A stretch of DNA of 47,844 nucleotides from Salipiger mangrovisoli (GTDB taxonomy: Bacteria; Pseudomonadota; Alphaproteobacteria; Rhodobacterales; Rhodobacteraceae). Positions 1 through 8,354 of the stretch are shown piece after piece. The notes beneath the pieces are model-generated. The model made no database searches. It was not told the DNA's origin and worked only from the letters and a program-made list of their open reading frames with translations. The stretch covers positions 1-47,844 of the forward strand of contig NZ_JADFFK010000031.1 in NCBI RefSeq assembly GCF_015223355.1. Direction: 5' to 3'. A program made the translations under genes and the position numbers. Position 1 is the stretch's first letter. Every line of letters begins with the position of its first letter.

Positions 1-81
1 ATCTTCCTCGCCTCCGACGCCTCGAACTACGTCTCCGGACAGCTCATCTTCGCCGACGGCGGCATGAGCTCGGTGCTTTAG
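1..81 (+). CDS. SDR-family dehydrogenase, C-terminal end (partial)
   Basis: Only the last 26 codons of this gene are inside the window, and it is cut by the left edge. The visible peptide contains LASDASNYVSGQ followed by FADGGMSSVL and a stop. That is the typical tail of classical short-chain dehydrogenases/reductases, where an S/D-A-S-x-Y-V-T/S-G stretch precedes the terminal D-G-G. These enzymes act on alcohols or sugar acids with NAD(P). The stop is 47 bases before the TRAP binding-protein gene on the same strand, so it probably ends a shared catabolic operon. The substrate cannot be told from this fragment. Confidence 0.8.
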   Translation: MFLASDASNYVSGQLIFADGGMSSVL

Positions 82-128
82 GTCGAGGAACGCCGAATTT
101 TAGAGATTTTTTCAGGGAGGAGACATCA

Positions 129-1106
129 ATGACCCAATTCAGCTTCGCCGCGACCGCGCTCGCGGTCGGCCTCACGCTGGCAGGCGCTGCCACCGCGCAG
201 GAGTACACGGCCCGCTTCTCGCTCGACGTCCAGGAAGGGAACCCCAAATACCTGGCGGCCGAGAGCTTTGCCAACGCGGTCTCCGAGGCCACCGACGGCG
301 CGGTGAAGATCCAGCTCTTTGCCAATGGCCTGCTCGGCGGTGAGGTCGAATCCGCCGAGGGCATGCGCCTCGGATCGATCCAGGGCGGCATCATCACCAG
401 TTCGGTCTTCGCGACCTGGGTGCCCGAAGTGCAGGTGCTCGACCTACCCTTCCTGTTCCGCGACGACGCCCATGCGGTTGCCGCCAACCCGGTGCTGAGC
501 GAGCGCTTGGCCGACAAGTTCGAGGCACAGGGCTTCCACCTGCTGGGCTTCTCGATCAATGGCGCGCGCCAGCCGATGAGCACCTTCCCGATCACCTCGC
601 CCGAGGACGTGAAGGGCAAGAAGATGCGCGTCATCCAGAGCCCGATCCACATCGCGCTCTGGGAGGCGGTCGGCGCGGCCCCGGTACCGATCCCGGCTGC
701 CGAGGTCTACAACTCCATGCAGACCGGCGTGGTCGACTTCTTTGACAACACCGCCACCAACTACCTGACCTTCAAGTTCTTCGAGGTCGCGCCCTATTAC
801 ACCGACCTGCGGCACGTCTACGCCATGGGCACCTGGGTCGTCGCGAAGTCCTGGTGGGACAGCCTGCCGGCGGAATACCAGGCCGCGATCACCGAGGCCG
901 CTGCCTCTGCCCAGGCCGAGGTTGCCCCGATGCTGGCCGAGGTCGATGCCGCTTCGCTCGCCGAGACCGAGGCCCAGGGTGCCACGATCAACGTGATCGA
1001 GGACAAGCAGCCCTGGATCGACCTGATGGAGCCGGTCTGGGCCGAGTTTGCCCCGAAAATCCCCGGCGCCGAGGCCACCATCGAGGCCGTCCAGGCCATC
1101 GAATAA
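129..1106 (+). CDS. TRAP transporter substrate-binding protein, DctP family
   Basis: A 325-residue periplasmic solute receptor for a TRAP transporter. It begins with a clear Sec signal peptide ending near A-T-A-Q-E (about residue 24). The body has the DctP-family pattern: an early L-G-G-E segment, the MRVIQSP stretch (about residues 170 to 180) that holds the conserved carboxylate-binding arginine, and a Y-N-S-M-Q-T-G-V-V-D segment about 30 residues later. AGGGAGG lies six to twelve bases before the ATG and fixes the start. The fused membrane component follows 93 bases downstream, so the two form one unit. Such systems carry organic acids or sugar acids using a sodium gradient. The adjacent dehydrogenase suggests a sugar-acid or hydroxyacid ligand, which is inference only. 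Confidence 0.93.
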   Translation: MTQFSFAATALAVGLTLAGAATAQEYTARFSLDVQEGNPKYLAAESFANAVSEATDGAVKIQLFANGLLGGEVESAEGMRLGSIQGGIITSSVFATWVPEVQVLDLPFLFRDDAHAVAANPVLSERLADKFEAQGFHLLGFSINGARQPMSTFPITSPEDVKGKKMRVIQSPIHIALWEAVGAAPVPIPAAEVYNSMQTGVVDFFDNTATNYLTFKFFEVAPYYTDLRHVYAMGTWVVAKSWWDSLPAEYQAAITEAAASAQAEVAPMLAEVDAASLAETEAQGATINVIEDKQPWIDLMEPVWAEFAPKIPGAEATIEAVQAIE

Positions 1107-1114
1107 GAACCTTC

Positions 1115-1145
1115 CGCCCGGCCCTCGTCCCACGAAGGCCGGGCG
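1115..1145 (+). promoter_or_regulatory. Hairpin between dctP-like and dctQM-like genes
   Basis: A perfect 9-bp inverted repeat (CGCCCGGCC and GGCCGGGCG) with a 13-base loop starts eight bases after the binding-protein stop. No run of T follows, so it is not a standard intrinsic terminator. In binding-protein operons such hairpins commonly stabilise the upstream message and lower expression of the permease. That role is inferred here from position. Confidence 0.6.
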
Positions 1146-1199
1146 TTCGCCCTAGGACGACAGCACCAGGCAGAGGGCAGCCGACAGAGGGCAATTTCC

Positions 1200-3080
1200 A
1201 TGAAAGACGACATCCGGGCGCACCAAAATGGCGCGGGAGCGACGACCTGCGCGCGCGGCCTCGACCGCCTCGCGGCGGGGCTCGAGCTCACCGCGAACAC
1301 GCTCAACGTCGTGATCCTCACGGCGATCATCATCGTGATCTTCCTGAGCGTCATCCTGCGATATGTTTTCAGCTCCGGGATGCCTTGGTCCGAGGAGTTC
1401 GCGATCTGGGGCTTCACCTGGCTCATCTTCTCGGGCGTCGCCCTCGGGGTGCGCGGCGGGCGGCACGTGTCTGTCGATCTGCTGCTCGGGAAGCTGCCGG
1501 AAGGACCGCGCCGCGGCGCCGAGTTCCTGCGGGACGCCTTCGTCGCGATGGCCCTGATCTCGCTGGTCTTCGGGGGCACCCAGCTTGCACAGATGGTCGG
1601 CGGGGTCAGCACCAGCCTGCAATGGCCGAACTGGCTTCGCTACGCCGTCATCCCGGCGGCGGGCGCACTCGCGCTGGTCTTCCTGCTGCTCGAGGACACT
1701 CGCGGCCCCGCGCTTCTGCGCAAGGCCGGATCGATCGCGCTCGGCGCCGCGCTCTACGCGCTCATCCAATATCCCGCGCTTTCGCCCTTCGGCGGCGGCT
1801 CGGCCAGCGTGGCGATGATCCTCGTCTTCTTCGTCACGCTCCTCCTCGGTGTGCCTGTCGCCTTCGCCATGGTGCTGGGCGTGGTCACCACGACCTGGAG
1901 CGGAGGCCTCCTGCCCGCGCCGGCGATCCTGCAGAACATGGTGGCCGGATCGAGCAAGTTCATTCTCTTGGCTATCCCGTTCTTCCTGACCACCGGCTAC
2001 CTGCTGAACATCGGCGGGCTGTCGACCCGGCTCATCGATTTCGCCTCTGCGCTCTTCGGTCACTTCCGGGGCGGGCTCGCGCAGGTGAACGTGTTCAACA
2101 GCGTGCTGGTCGGCGGCATCTCCGGCTCGTCGGGCGCCGACGCCGCGAGCACGACGAAGGTGCTCGTGCCGCAGATGGTCAAGCGCGGTTACGCCTCCGA
2201 GTTCGCCTGCGCCATCACCGCCGCCTCGTCGGTGCTGCCGAACGTGCTGCCCCCCGCGATCGCCATGCTGGTCTATGCCTCGGTGTCGAATGTCTCGATC
2301 GCCAAGCTGTTCGTGGCGGGGATCGCGCCGGGCCTGCTGATCGCGGCGGCGCTCATGCTGTGCAACAATCTCATCGCACGCAGGCGCGGCTACGAGAAAT
2401 CCGGCAGCCGCGCGCCCTGTAGCGTGGTGTGGAGGACCCTTCTGCGGGCCCTGCCCGCGCTCGTCATCGCGGTCGTCGTGCTGGGGTGCATCCGCTTCGG
2501 CATCACCACCGCGACCGAGGCGGGCGTGATCGCGCTGGTCTGGGCCTTCGTGCTCGGCAAGTTCGTGTTCCGCGAGTACAGCTGGCGCCAGCTTGGCCAG
2601 TCGCTTGCAGAATGCTGCGTCGACAGCGCGCTGATCGGCTTCCTGATCGCGGCGTCGGTGCCCTTCGCCTGGATCCTGATCGCCGACGGCCTGCCGCAAC
2701 AGCTCGTCGGGTTGACCCAGGACTACGCGCTCGGGCCGGCAGCGCTGATCCTCGTGGTCGTGCTGACGCTCTTCGTGGCGGGCATGTTCCTCGACCTGAC
2801 TCCCGCCATCCTGATCGCCGCACCGCTGTTCCTGCCGCTGCTCACTGCCGCGGGGTTCGATCCGGTGCAGGTCGGGATCATCATGATCATCAACCTTCAG
2901 CTTGGCGGGGTGACGCCGCCTGTCGGCATCCTTGTCTTCATCACCGCCCAAATCAGCAAGACCCCGGCCTCGGCGGTGTTCCGCGAGGTGACTCCCTTCG
3001 TCGCGGCGATCATCGCCGTGTTGTGCCTGGTGTGTGCCTTCCCGGCGCTCACGCTGGGATTGTGGGCGTTGATCGGCTGA
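1200..3080 (+). CDS. TRAP transporter fused permease, DctQM type
   Basis: A 626-residue inner-membrane protein that joins the small DctQ and large DctM subunits of a TRAP transporter. Residues 1 to about 190 are DctQ-like, with a hydrophobic first helix and the conserved PWSEEFAIWGFTW segment. Residues from about 205 are DctM-like, with LLGVPVAFAMVLGV, the GGISGSSGADAAST loop, and a C-terminal QLGGVTPPVGILVFI segment near residue 565. DctM normally has about 430 residues and DctQ about 170, so the length fits a full fusion. The ATG follows the binding-protein gene by 93 bases on the same strand, and it should work with that receptor. Confidence 0.92.
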   Translation: MKDDIRAHQNGAGATTCARGLDRLAAGLELTANTLNVVILTAIIIVIFLSVILRYVFSSGMPWSEEFAIWGFTWLIFSGVALGVRGGRHVSVDLLLGKLPEGPRRGAEFLRDAFVAMALISLVFGGTQLAQMVGGVSTSLQWPNWLRYAVIPAAGALALVFLLLEDTRGPALLRKAGSIALGAALYALIQYPALSPFGGGSASVAMILVFFVTLLLGVPVAFAMVLGVVTTTWSGGLLPAPAILQNMVAGSSKFILLAIPFFLTTGYLLNIGGLSTRLIDFASALFGHFRGGLAQVNVFNSVLVGGISGSSGADAASTTKVLVPQMVKRGYASEFACAITAASSVLPNVLPPAIAMLVYASVSNVSIAKLFVAGIAPGLLIAAALMLCNNLIARRRGYEKSGSRAPCSVVWRTLLRALPALVIAVVVLGCIRFGITTATEAGVIALVWAFVLGKFVFREYSWRQLGQSLAECCVDSALIGFLIAASVPFAWILIADGLPQQLVGLTQDYALGPAALILVVVLTLFVAGMFLDLTPAILIAAPLFLPLLTAAGFDPVQVGIIMIINLQLGGVTPPVGILVFITAQISKTPASAVFREVTPFVAAIIAVLCLVCAFPALTLGLWALIG

Positions 3081-3416
3081 GTTGCGACGGAAACTCTGGC
3101 CGATCCGGCCGGGTCCCGGGCCGGGCTCCGCTTTGCGGCGGCGAAGTCCTCTGCCGACCGTCCGTTCCATTCCGGCGACGGCGTCAGCACGGATGGGCCC
3201 GTGACGAACCATAACCGCCCGCAGGGCAGCGGCCTGAGGTCCTGGCTCTCACGTCCCGCGACGATCTGCCCGTCAGCGCGCGGGTCAACGGACCCGTGAT
3301 CATCCCGATCACCGTCGAGCACTAAGCCCTCGTGCCCGCCAAATGGAAGAGACGCCCCGGCCAAGGAGGTGTTGTGAAACAGTGTTCCTCGGCTGGCGGC
3401 CATGACGCGCGCCTTG
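3081..3416. other. Non-coding or decayed stretch
   Basis: No intact gene is visible. On the + strand a short open frame (about 3230 to 3324) reads PEVLALTSRDDLPVSARVNG and then VIIPITVEH before a stop. It looks like the end of a protein, but I do not recognise the family. The region sits between the TRAP operon and a DctM relic and is probably debris of a lost gene. Confidence 0.4.
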
Positions 3417-3660
3417 TTAGCCATGTTTTGGCTGTCGGACGATGAAGGTGGACAGGATCGGGAAGGCAGACAAGATCGGCAGAACCACCGCCGAGATCAG
3501 ACAGATGGGCATCGTGAGAACTGACACCATGCCGGGTTCGCCCTGTCATCGCCGCGGCGACAAAGACGCTGAACCCCACCGGCGTCGTCAGCAACCCCAG
3601 GTCCGAATTGATCACGACGACCACACCGAACAGGGCGGGCTGATCCAGTGGGCCCCGGCA
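3417..3660 (-). pseudogene. TRAP large permease (DctM) C-terminal relic
   Basis: On the minus strand one frame reads ALFGVVVVINSDLGLL followed by TTPVGFSVFVAAAMTG. This is the C-terminal DctM signature, where intact proteins have an N-x-x-L-G-x-x-T-P-P-V-G pattern. A frameshift later, a second frame reads LISAVVLPILSAFPILSTFI and ends with a TAA at 3417 to 3419, matching the last DctM helix. The N-terminal three quarters are missing. The nearby intact DctQM gene is on the other strand and reads QLGGVTPPVG at the same place, so this relic came from a different TRAP system. It is non-functional. Confidence 0.75.
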
Positions 3661-3906
3661 CCAGGGCGCTCTAGAGCACGAACAGAGGGATTGCCTGTTG
3701 CCTGTCTCCTGGACACGGCGATAAGACCGCGGCCACGCAATCGGCAGCAGAAGAAACGGATTCAGGACCAAGCGTGCCATCGCGGCCCTGTCACGGTCGC
3801 GGCTGGCGTCGAGGCAGGCATGGATGAACCCCGCCTGCCAGACCCCGAAGCGCAGGCGCACGTTGAACCGACCAGACGATCGGCCGAAACGCCCCGCGCG
3901 ATCCGC

Positions 3907-4641
3907 CTATTGCGACAGCCGCCGGAGGAACCGCTGCAACCGCTCGTCCTGCGGTGCGCCGAAGAGCTGTTCGGGTGAGCCTTCCTCGACGATCTTTCCG
4001 CCGTGCATGAAGATCACCCGGTCGGCAATCTCGCGGGCAAATTGCATCTCGTGGGTGACGATCAGCATGGTCTGGTGGCGTGCCGCAACGCGGCGCATGA
4101 GGTCGAGCACCTCGCCGACCCACTCGGGATCGAGCGCAGAGGTCGGCTCGTCGAACAGCATCAGTTCGGCGCCGATGGCCATCGCCCGGCCAATGCCGAC
4201 GCGCTGCTGCTGCCCCCCCGAGAGGCTCGCAGGATAACTGTCCGCCTTTTCGGCGAGCCCGGTCTCGGCCAGCACATCGAGCGCGCGCGCCTCGGCCTCG
4301 GCCTTGGGTCGCCCCTGCACGGTGACCAGCGCCTCCATGATGTTTTCCTTCGCGGTCTTGTTGGCAAAGAGCGCGTAGTTCTGGAACACGAAGGCAGAGC
4401 GGCGGCGCAGGGCGAGGATCTCGGCCCGCGTCGCACGGTCGGCATCGAGCGTCACGTCGCCGATTGTGATGTGCCCCGCGTCGGGCTGGTCGAGGAAGTT
4501 GAGGCAGCGCAGCAGCGTCGACTTGCCGGTCCCCGAGGGGCCGATGATCACCACCCGCTCGCCCGGCGCGATATCGAGGTCGATGCCGTTGAGCACCGCC
4601 GTGCCGTCGAAGGTCTTGCGGAGGCCGCGAACGGAAATCAT
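3907..4641 (-). CDS. Polar amino acid ABC transporter ATP-binding protein
   Basis: A 244-residue ATPase of the HisP/GlnQ type, which powers uptake of polar amino acids at the cytoplasmic face. All catalytic motifs are intact: Walker A GPSGTGKST, the signature LSGGQQQR, Walker B LMLFDEPTSALD and the switch histidine in THEMQ. The start at 4641 was chosen because its ATG overlaps the permease stop as ATGA and it matches the usual N-terminus (MISVRGLRKTF). A longer open frame upstream only shadows the permease gene. It is the last gene of a three-gene minus-strand operon with the permease and the binding protein. Confidence 0.95.
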   Translation of the reverse strand: MISVRGLRKTFDGTAVLNGIDLDIAPGERVVIIGPSGTGKSTLLRCLNFLDQPDAGHITIGDVTLDADRATRAEILALRRRSAFVFQNYALFANKTAKENIMEALVTVQGRPKAEAEARALDVLAETGLAEKADSYPASLSGGQQQRVGIGRAMAIGAELMLFDEPTSALDPEWVGEVLDLMRRVAARHQTMLIVTHEMQFAREIADRVIFMHGGKIVEEGSPEQLFGAPQDERLQRFLRRLSQ

Positions 4642-5312
4642 CGTGCATACGCCTTGTTCAGATAGGTCTCGAGCCGCTTCTGACCCTGGCTCAGCAACTC
4701 GACCATGGCCCAGTAGATCAGCGCCACGACGAGGAAGGCCTCGAAGTAGAGGAAGCTGCCCGCCGCCTCTTTCTGTGCCGCGCCCATCATCTCGGTGACA
4801 CCGAGGGTGAAGGCCAGCGAGGTGCCCTTGATCATGTCGATGAAGTAGTTGACCAGCGTCGGCGCGGCGACGCGCGCCGCCTGCGGCAGGATGATCCGCC
4901 GCATCATCTGAAGCTGCGTCATGCCGATCGATTGCGCCGCCTCCCACTGGCTGCGATCGACGCCAAGGATCGCCGCGCGGATGGTCTCGGCCATGTAGGC
5001 CGAGAAGTGCAGCGTCAGGCCCATGATCGCGGCGGTGACCCCGTCGATACTGGTCAGAAAGCTCATCACCTGCGGCAGGCCGTAATAGAAGAGGAACAGC
5101 TGCACCAACAGCGGCGTGCCCCGGAAGAAGCTGATGAACAGCACCACAGCCCAGTCGATCCACGGCAGCCGGAACACCCGCTCGACCGCCAGCAGCGAGG
5201 CGAGGATGAGCGCCAGCACCATCCCCGCCGCCGCCATGCCGAGCGTCAGCGGCACATAGCCCAGGATGACGGGGACCAGCCCCAGCATGTACTCGAGGTC
5301 CAGTCCCCGCAT
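4638..5312 (-). CDS. Polar amino acid ABC transporter permease
   Basis: A 224-residue inner-membrane permease of the HisMQ family. It opens with a short periplasmic piece and then hydrophobic helices. The conserved cytoplasmic EAA loop that contacts the ATPase reads as EAAQSIGMTQLQMMRRIILP in the middle of the protein. The segment FFRGTPLLVQLFLFYYGLP is also diagnostic of this family. Only one permease gene is present, so the transporter most likely uses a homodimer, as cystine-type systems do. It overlaps the ATPase gene by four bases and starts four bases after the binding-protein stop, so the three genes are translationally coupled. Confidence 0.94.
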   Translation of the reverse strand: MRGLDLEYMLGLVPVILGYVPLTLGMAAAGMVLALILASLLAVERVFRLPWIDWAVVLFISFFRGTPLLVQLFLFYYGLPQVMSFLTSIDGVTAAIMGLTLHFSAYMAETIRAAILGVDRSQWEAAQSIGMTQLQMMRRIILPQAARVAAPTLVNYFIDMIKGTSLAFTLGVTEMMGAAQKEAAGSFLYFEAFLVVALIYWAMVELLSQGQKRLETYLNKAYAR

Positions 5313-5316
5313 GGGT

Positions 5317-6087
5317 TCACTCCGGGCTGGTGATGTCGGTGCCGAACCATTTCTGCGAGATCTCGGCCAGCGTGCCGTTCTCGCGCAGGGTGGTCAGCGC
5401 CGCGTCCACCTCGTCGCGCAGCGCGGTGCCCTCCGCGTCGTTGCGGAACGGCAGGGCATTGTGGATCTCGGAGAAGGGCTTGCCGGCCAGGGCCAGCGGC
5501 AGCGGGCTTTCCTGGATCAGCTGCACCGAGGAAACGCGGTCCATGACAAAGGCGTCGACACGCCCCAGCGCGGTGTCCTGCGCGATGTTCGATTCGTAGG
5601 TCTTGATCTCGACCTCGTCGGCGAAGGGCAGCTCGCGCAGCAGCTGCTCGAAGTTCGAGCCGAGGTTCACCGCGACGGTCCGCCCGCGGAGATCCTCGAC
5701 GCCGGTGATGTCCTCATTGCCCTTGCGGACCACCACCTGCGCGCCGTCGTAGACGTAGGGCTGGGTAAAGGCGAACTTGGCCTCGCGCTCCGGGGTGATG
5801 GTGATCTGGTTGGCGATCGTGTCGATGCGGCCCGCGTCGAGCGCGCCGACAAGGCCCGAGAAGGACATGGTCTCGAACGCCACGTTGAGGCCGGCCTCTG
5901 CGCCGACGGCGTTCATCACGTCGACCTCGAAGCCCTGCAGCACGTCCTGCTTGACGAAGGTGAAGGGGAAATAGCCGCCCGACATGCCCACGCGCAGGGT
6001 CGTGGCCTCTTGCGCCGTAGCGCTGCCTGCCAGTCCGCTGGTGAGCCCAGCGGCAAGGATTGTGGCGGTAACGATGGACTTGAGCAT
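5317..6087 (-). CDS. Amino acid ABC transporter substrate-binding protein (SBP_bac_3)
   Basis: A 256-residue periplasmic receptor with a Sec signal peptide ending around A-T-A-Q-E. The mature part begins TTLRVGMSGGYFPF, the usual start of family 3 solute-binding proteins. It continues with QGFEVDVMNAV and DTIANQITITPEREAKF, whose ligand-contacting segments resemble cystine and polar amino acid receptors (FliY/TcyA-like). The first gene of the operon, it is followed after four bases by the permease. The exact ligand is not decidable from sequence. Cystine or another polar amino acid is the best guess. Confidence 0.92.
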   Translation of the reverse strand: MLKSIVTATILAAGLTSGLAGSATAQEATTLRVGMSGGYFPFTFVKQDVLQGFEVDVMNAVGAEAGLNVAFETMSFSGLVGALDAGRIDTIANQITITPEREAKFAFTQPYVYDGAQVVVRKGNEDITGVEDLRGRTVAVNLGSNFEQLLRELPFADEVEIKTYESNIAQDTALGRVDAFVMDRVSSVQLIQESPLPLALAGKPFSEIHNALPFRNDAEGTALRDEVDAALTTLRENGTLAEISQKWFGTDITSPE

Positions 6088-6380
6088 CTTGGCAACTCCT
6101 ATGAATTAGGAGCACTAGGTGTCTTCCCGAGCCACGAGGATCAATGGCTGCGGAAAGAAAAGGCTCCCGTCTCCAGCAGACGCGCGGCTTGAGGAACGTC
6201 GTTCTGCGAAGGCCGCTCGGCGCAGAATGCACGTTTGCCCCGAACCGCGTGCAGGGGGCTTGCGGCGGGACGCATTCCTGAGCATGTCGAAGGTGTTGCG
6301 TCCTGTCGAGGGGCTTTGCGCATCGCCTGCGCCTGCCCCGGCGCTCGCTCTGGGGCCAGTCCGTGTGCCGCCGTAAGCTG
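6088..6380. other. Upstream region of the ABC operon, no gene
   Basis: The stretch just upstream of the binding-protein gene should hold the promoter of the ABC operon. I cannot assign -35 and -10 boxes with confidence. Open frames here have compositions unlike proteins and match nothing I recognise. Confidence 0.4.
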
Positions 6381-6960
6381 GTTTACCTCCGGAACGGCGA
6401 GGGCCGTTGCCATCTCCTTCGCCCTGCCCGCCGACCGCAGGGGCCGGTCTTGGTGGGAAAGACGGCGACGAGCAACTCGCCAAAGGCGATCAGGAAGCGC
6501 GGGGTGGCCGCCGAGATGCGTGCGGCGGCACGCAGGGTGCCGTCGAGCTTGCGCATCGCGCCAATCAGCGAGGGCCGCCTGCCGGGCAGCAGCGCATACG
6601 CCATGCCGATCACCACGCCCGCCTGATGGAACAGAGGCTTGAAGGGTGTGCCCGCAACGCCAAGCCCGGCAGGAATGCTGTTGAGACCCTCCGTTGCGCC
6701 CGAGCAGCACGATGAAGACAGAGGGCCGACCGAGCGAGCCGGTCAGGAAGGGAAACAGGATCGCGATGCTGGTCAGGGCCGCCTTCCACCCCTCAAGGCG
6801 CGACAGGTCGGTTGCCGCCGGACAGCCGATCACGATGCAGGCAAGGGTCACTTCCAGCGCGGTGATGGTCGCTTGCAAAAGCACAAGCCGCAGGCTTGTG
6901 GACGCAGCGAACTCTCGGAATTGCACAAGCGGAAGACGGCCCTCTGGGTCGGTCAGGCTC
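6380..6960 (-). pseudogene. Polyamine-type ABC permease relic
   Basis: Minus-strand fragments of a PotB-like permease in broken frames. The upstream part reads LVLLQATITALEVTLACIVI and then FPFLTGSLGRPSVFIVLLGR. Another frame (about 6380 to 6616) reads VVIGMAYALLPGRRPSLIGA and continues with RKLDGTLRAAARISAATP, the degenerate EAA loop. Intact relatives have a six-helix core of about 280 residues. Here frames shift and the C-terminal helices are missing. The relic lies directly downstream of an ATPase relic in the same orientation, as in potAB operons. Confidence 0.7.
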
Positions 6961-7690
6961 AACGCGCGGACATTGACCAGCGGCACCAGAAGGCAACGCG
7001 ATCGACACCCCCGCCGAGATCCGGCCGGTCGATGCCCCCACCGTCTTTCAGGAGGTTGAAATCGCCCAGAAACCGCGCGGCAAAAACGGTACGCGGGTTA
7101 TTGGTAGAGCTTCTGGTCGGGGTCCTGTTGCTCGATCTGCCCGTCACGCATCAGCGCGACCAGATCAGACATGGGCATGGCCCCGTTCTGGGCGCGGGTG
7201 ACGTAGATTCCCGTGGCACCGATCTCTCGCTGAAACCGACGCACATCGAGTTGCCGCTCTTCCTTGAGGCGCACATCCAGCGCGCCCATCGGTCCTTCCA
7301 TCATCCGTACGGAAGGGTCGGACACCGGCGCCCGCGCCAGCGCGCCCCCTGTTGCTGCCGCCCCCGACAGCCGCGCGGGCTTGCCGTCCGAATGGACCCT
7401 GCTGAACGAGCTTCGAGACATCGGGCACCCACATCTCGATCTCGCGCCGCGCAAGCCTGCGCACGTCCAGGGGATCGGCGACGTTTCCGCTACGGTCATG
7501 TGCGGGAACAGCGCGTAGGTCTGGAACACTGCTGATATCTCGCTCCCGGCCGATTGAGCACGGTCACATCGCGCCCGCCGACGGTGATCCGCCCGGAATC
7601 CGGCTTTGGGAAAGCGACCACCGCCAAGATGGTCGACGTCTTTCCCGAGCCTGATGCCCTAAGCAACGTTGCGCGATCCCCCGGCGTTCA
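6960..7690 (-). pseudogene. Polyamine-type ABC ATPase (PotA-like) relic
   Basis: Minus-strand remains of a PotA/MalK-type ATPase, split over at least two frames. A Walker A remnant reads RASGSGKTSTILAV near 7650. Further on come FQTYALFPHMTVAE, a ruined signature LSGAAATGG (normally LSGGQQQ), a ruined Walker B MMEGPMGALD (normally LLDEPLGALD) and a lost switch histidine (VTRAQ for VTHDQ). A TOBE-region remnant reads RTVFAARFLGDFNLL near 7060. Loss of the Walker B acidic pair and of the switch histidine shows it cannot hydrolyse ATP even where the frame is open. Confidence 0.8.
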
Positions 7691-8354
7691 TGAGCCAGCC
7701 CCAGCGAGTGGTCCGAGTTAAATGCCAATGCATGGTGGGCCTTCGGTTTGGTGGAATGAAGGTTTCCTGGACGCCGGATGCCCAATGACCTGCTGACCTA
7801 GGCAGCCAGGTCTTCCCGACATGGGACGTCGTCGGACCTGATAAACCACGACGGGCCGCGCTGGAGTGGTCCACTGCCCGGCAGTGCATCTCGGCGTGAT
7901 CTCACGGGCGGGTTCAGCCAGAGCCGACCGCGCTTCATCTGCCTGTGCGGGACCGTTCGGCGGTATCCTTGATACCGATGGCGGAGCCGCCAAATGCGCG
8001 CCACTCGCTAGTGGTTCACCTACCGGCCGGCCCGATGCAGCAGCAAGGCGATCGCAGTTCAGGCGTCGTGAGCGGACCACTTCAAGGCGGCTGGCACAGG
8101 CTCACCCCTTCGGTCATCCCGGCAACTTCGGAAAGCCGCTCCGCGCTCAAGCGCGCTGCAGAACTGCCAGAATTATGCATTCAATATTTACAGATTCGCA
8201 GACCGCCAACGTAACAAGCAACTGAAATTAGATGATATTGCACCCAGATCGCCAGCCTTGACAGGCCGCCGTTCAAAATGCATTCATTATTCATATAGTG
8301 GGAGATATTTGGCGCCACGGCCTGGGCTGCGTCGCCGCATTGGGAGGACCAACC
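7690..8354. other. Gene-free stretch before the aminotransferase
   Basis: No recognisable gene. The right end becomes AT-rich and should carry the promoter of the downstream aminotransferase. A TTGACA lies at 8258 to 8263, but no good -10 box follows at normal spacing. Two near-identical 13-base direct repeats are described separately. Confidence 0.4.
8176..8291 (+). repeat. Pair of 13-base direct repeats (candidate operator)
   Basis: TGCATTCAATATT at 8176 to 8188 and TGCATTCATTATT at 8279 to 8291 match at 12 of 13 positions and are 103 bases apart. They lie upstream of the aminotransferase gene in an AT-rich patch. They could be binding sites for a regulator, but no regulator gene is adjacent. 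Confidence 0.4.

Noticed and set aside
8298..8354. Earlier start for the aminotransferase
   Set aside because: The extra 19 residues have no family similarity and no ribosome site, while the ATG at 8355 has GGGAGGA at the right distance.
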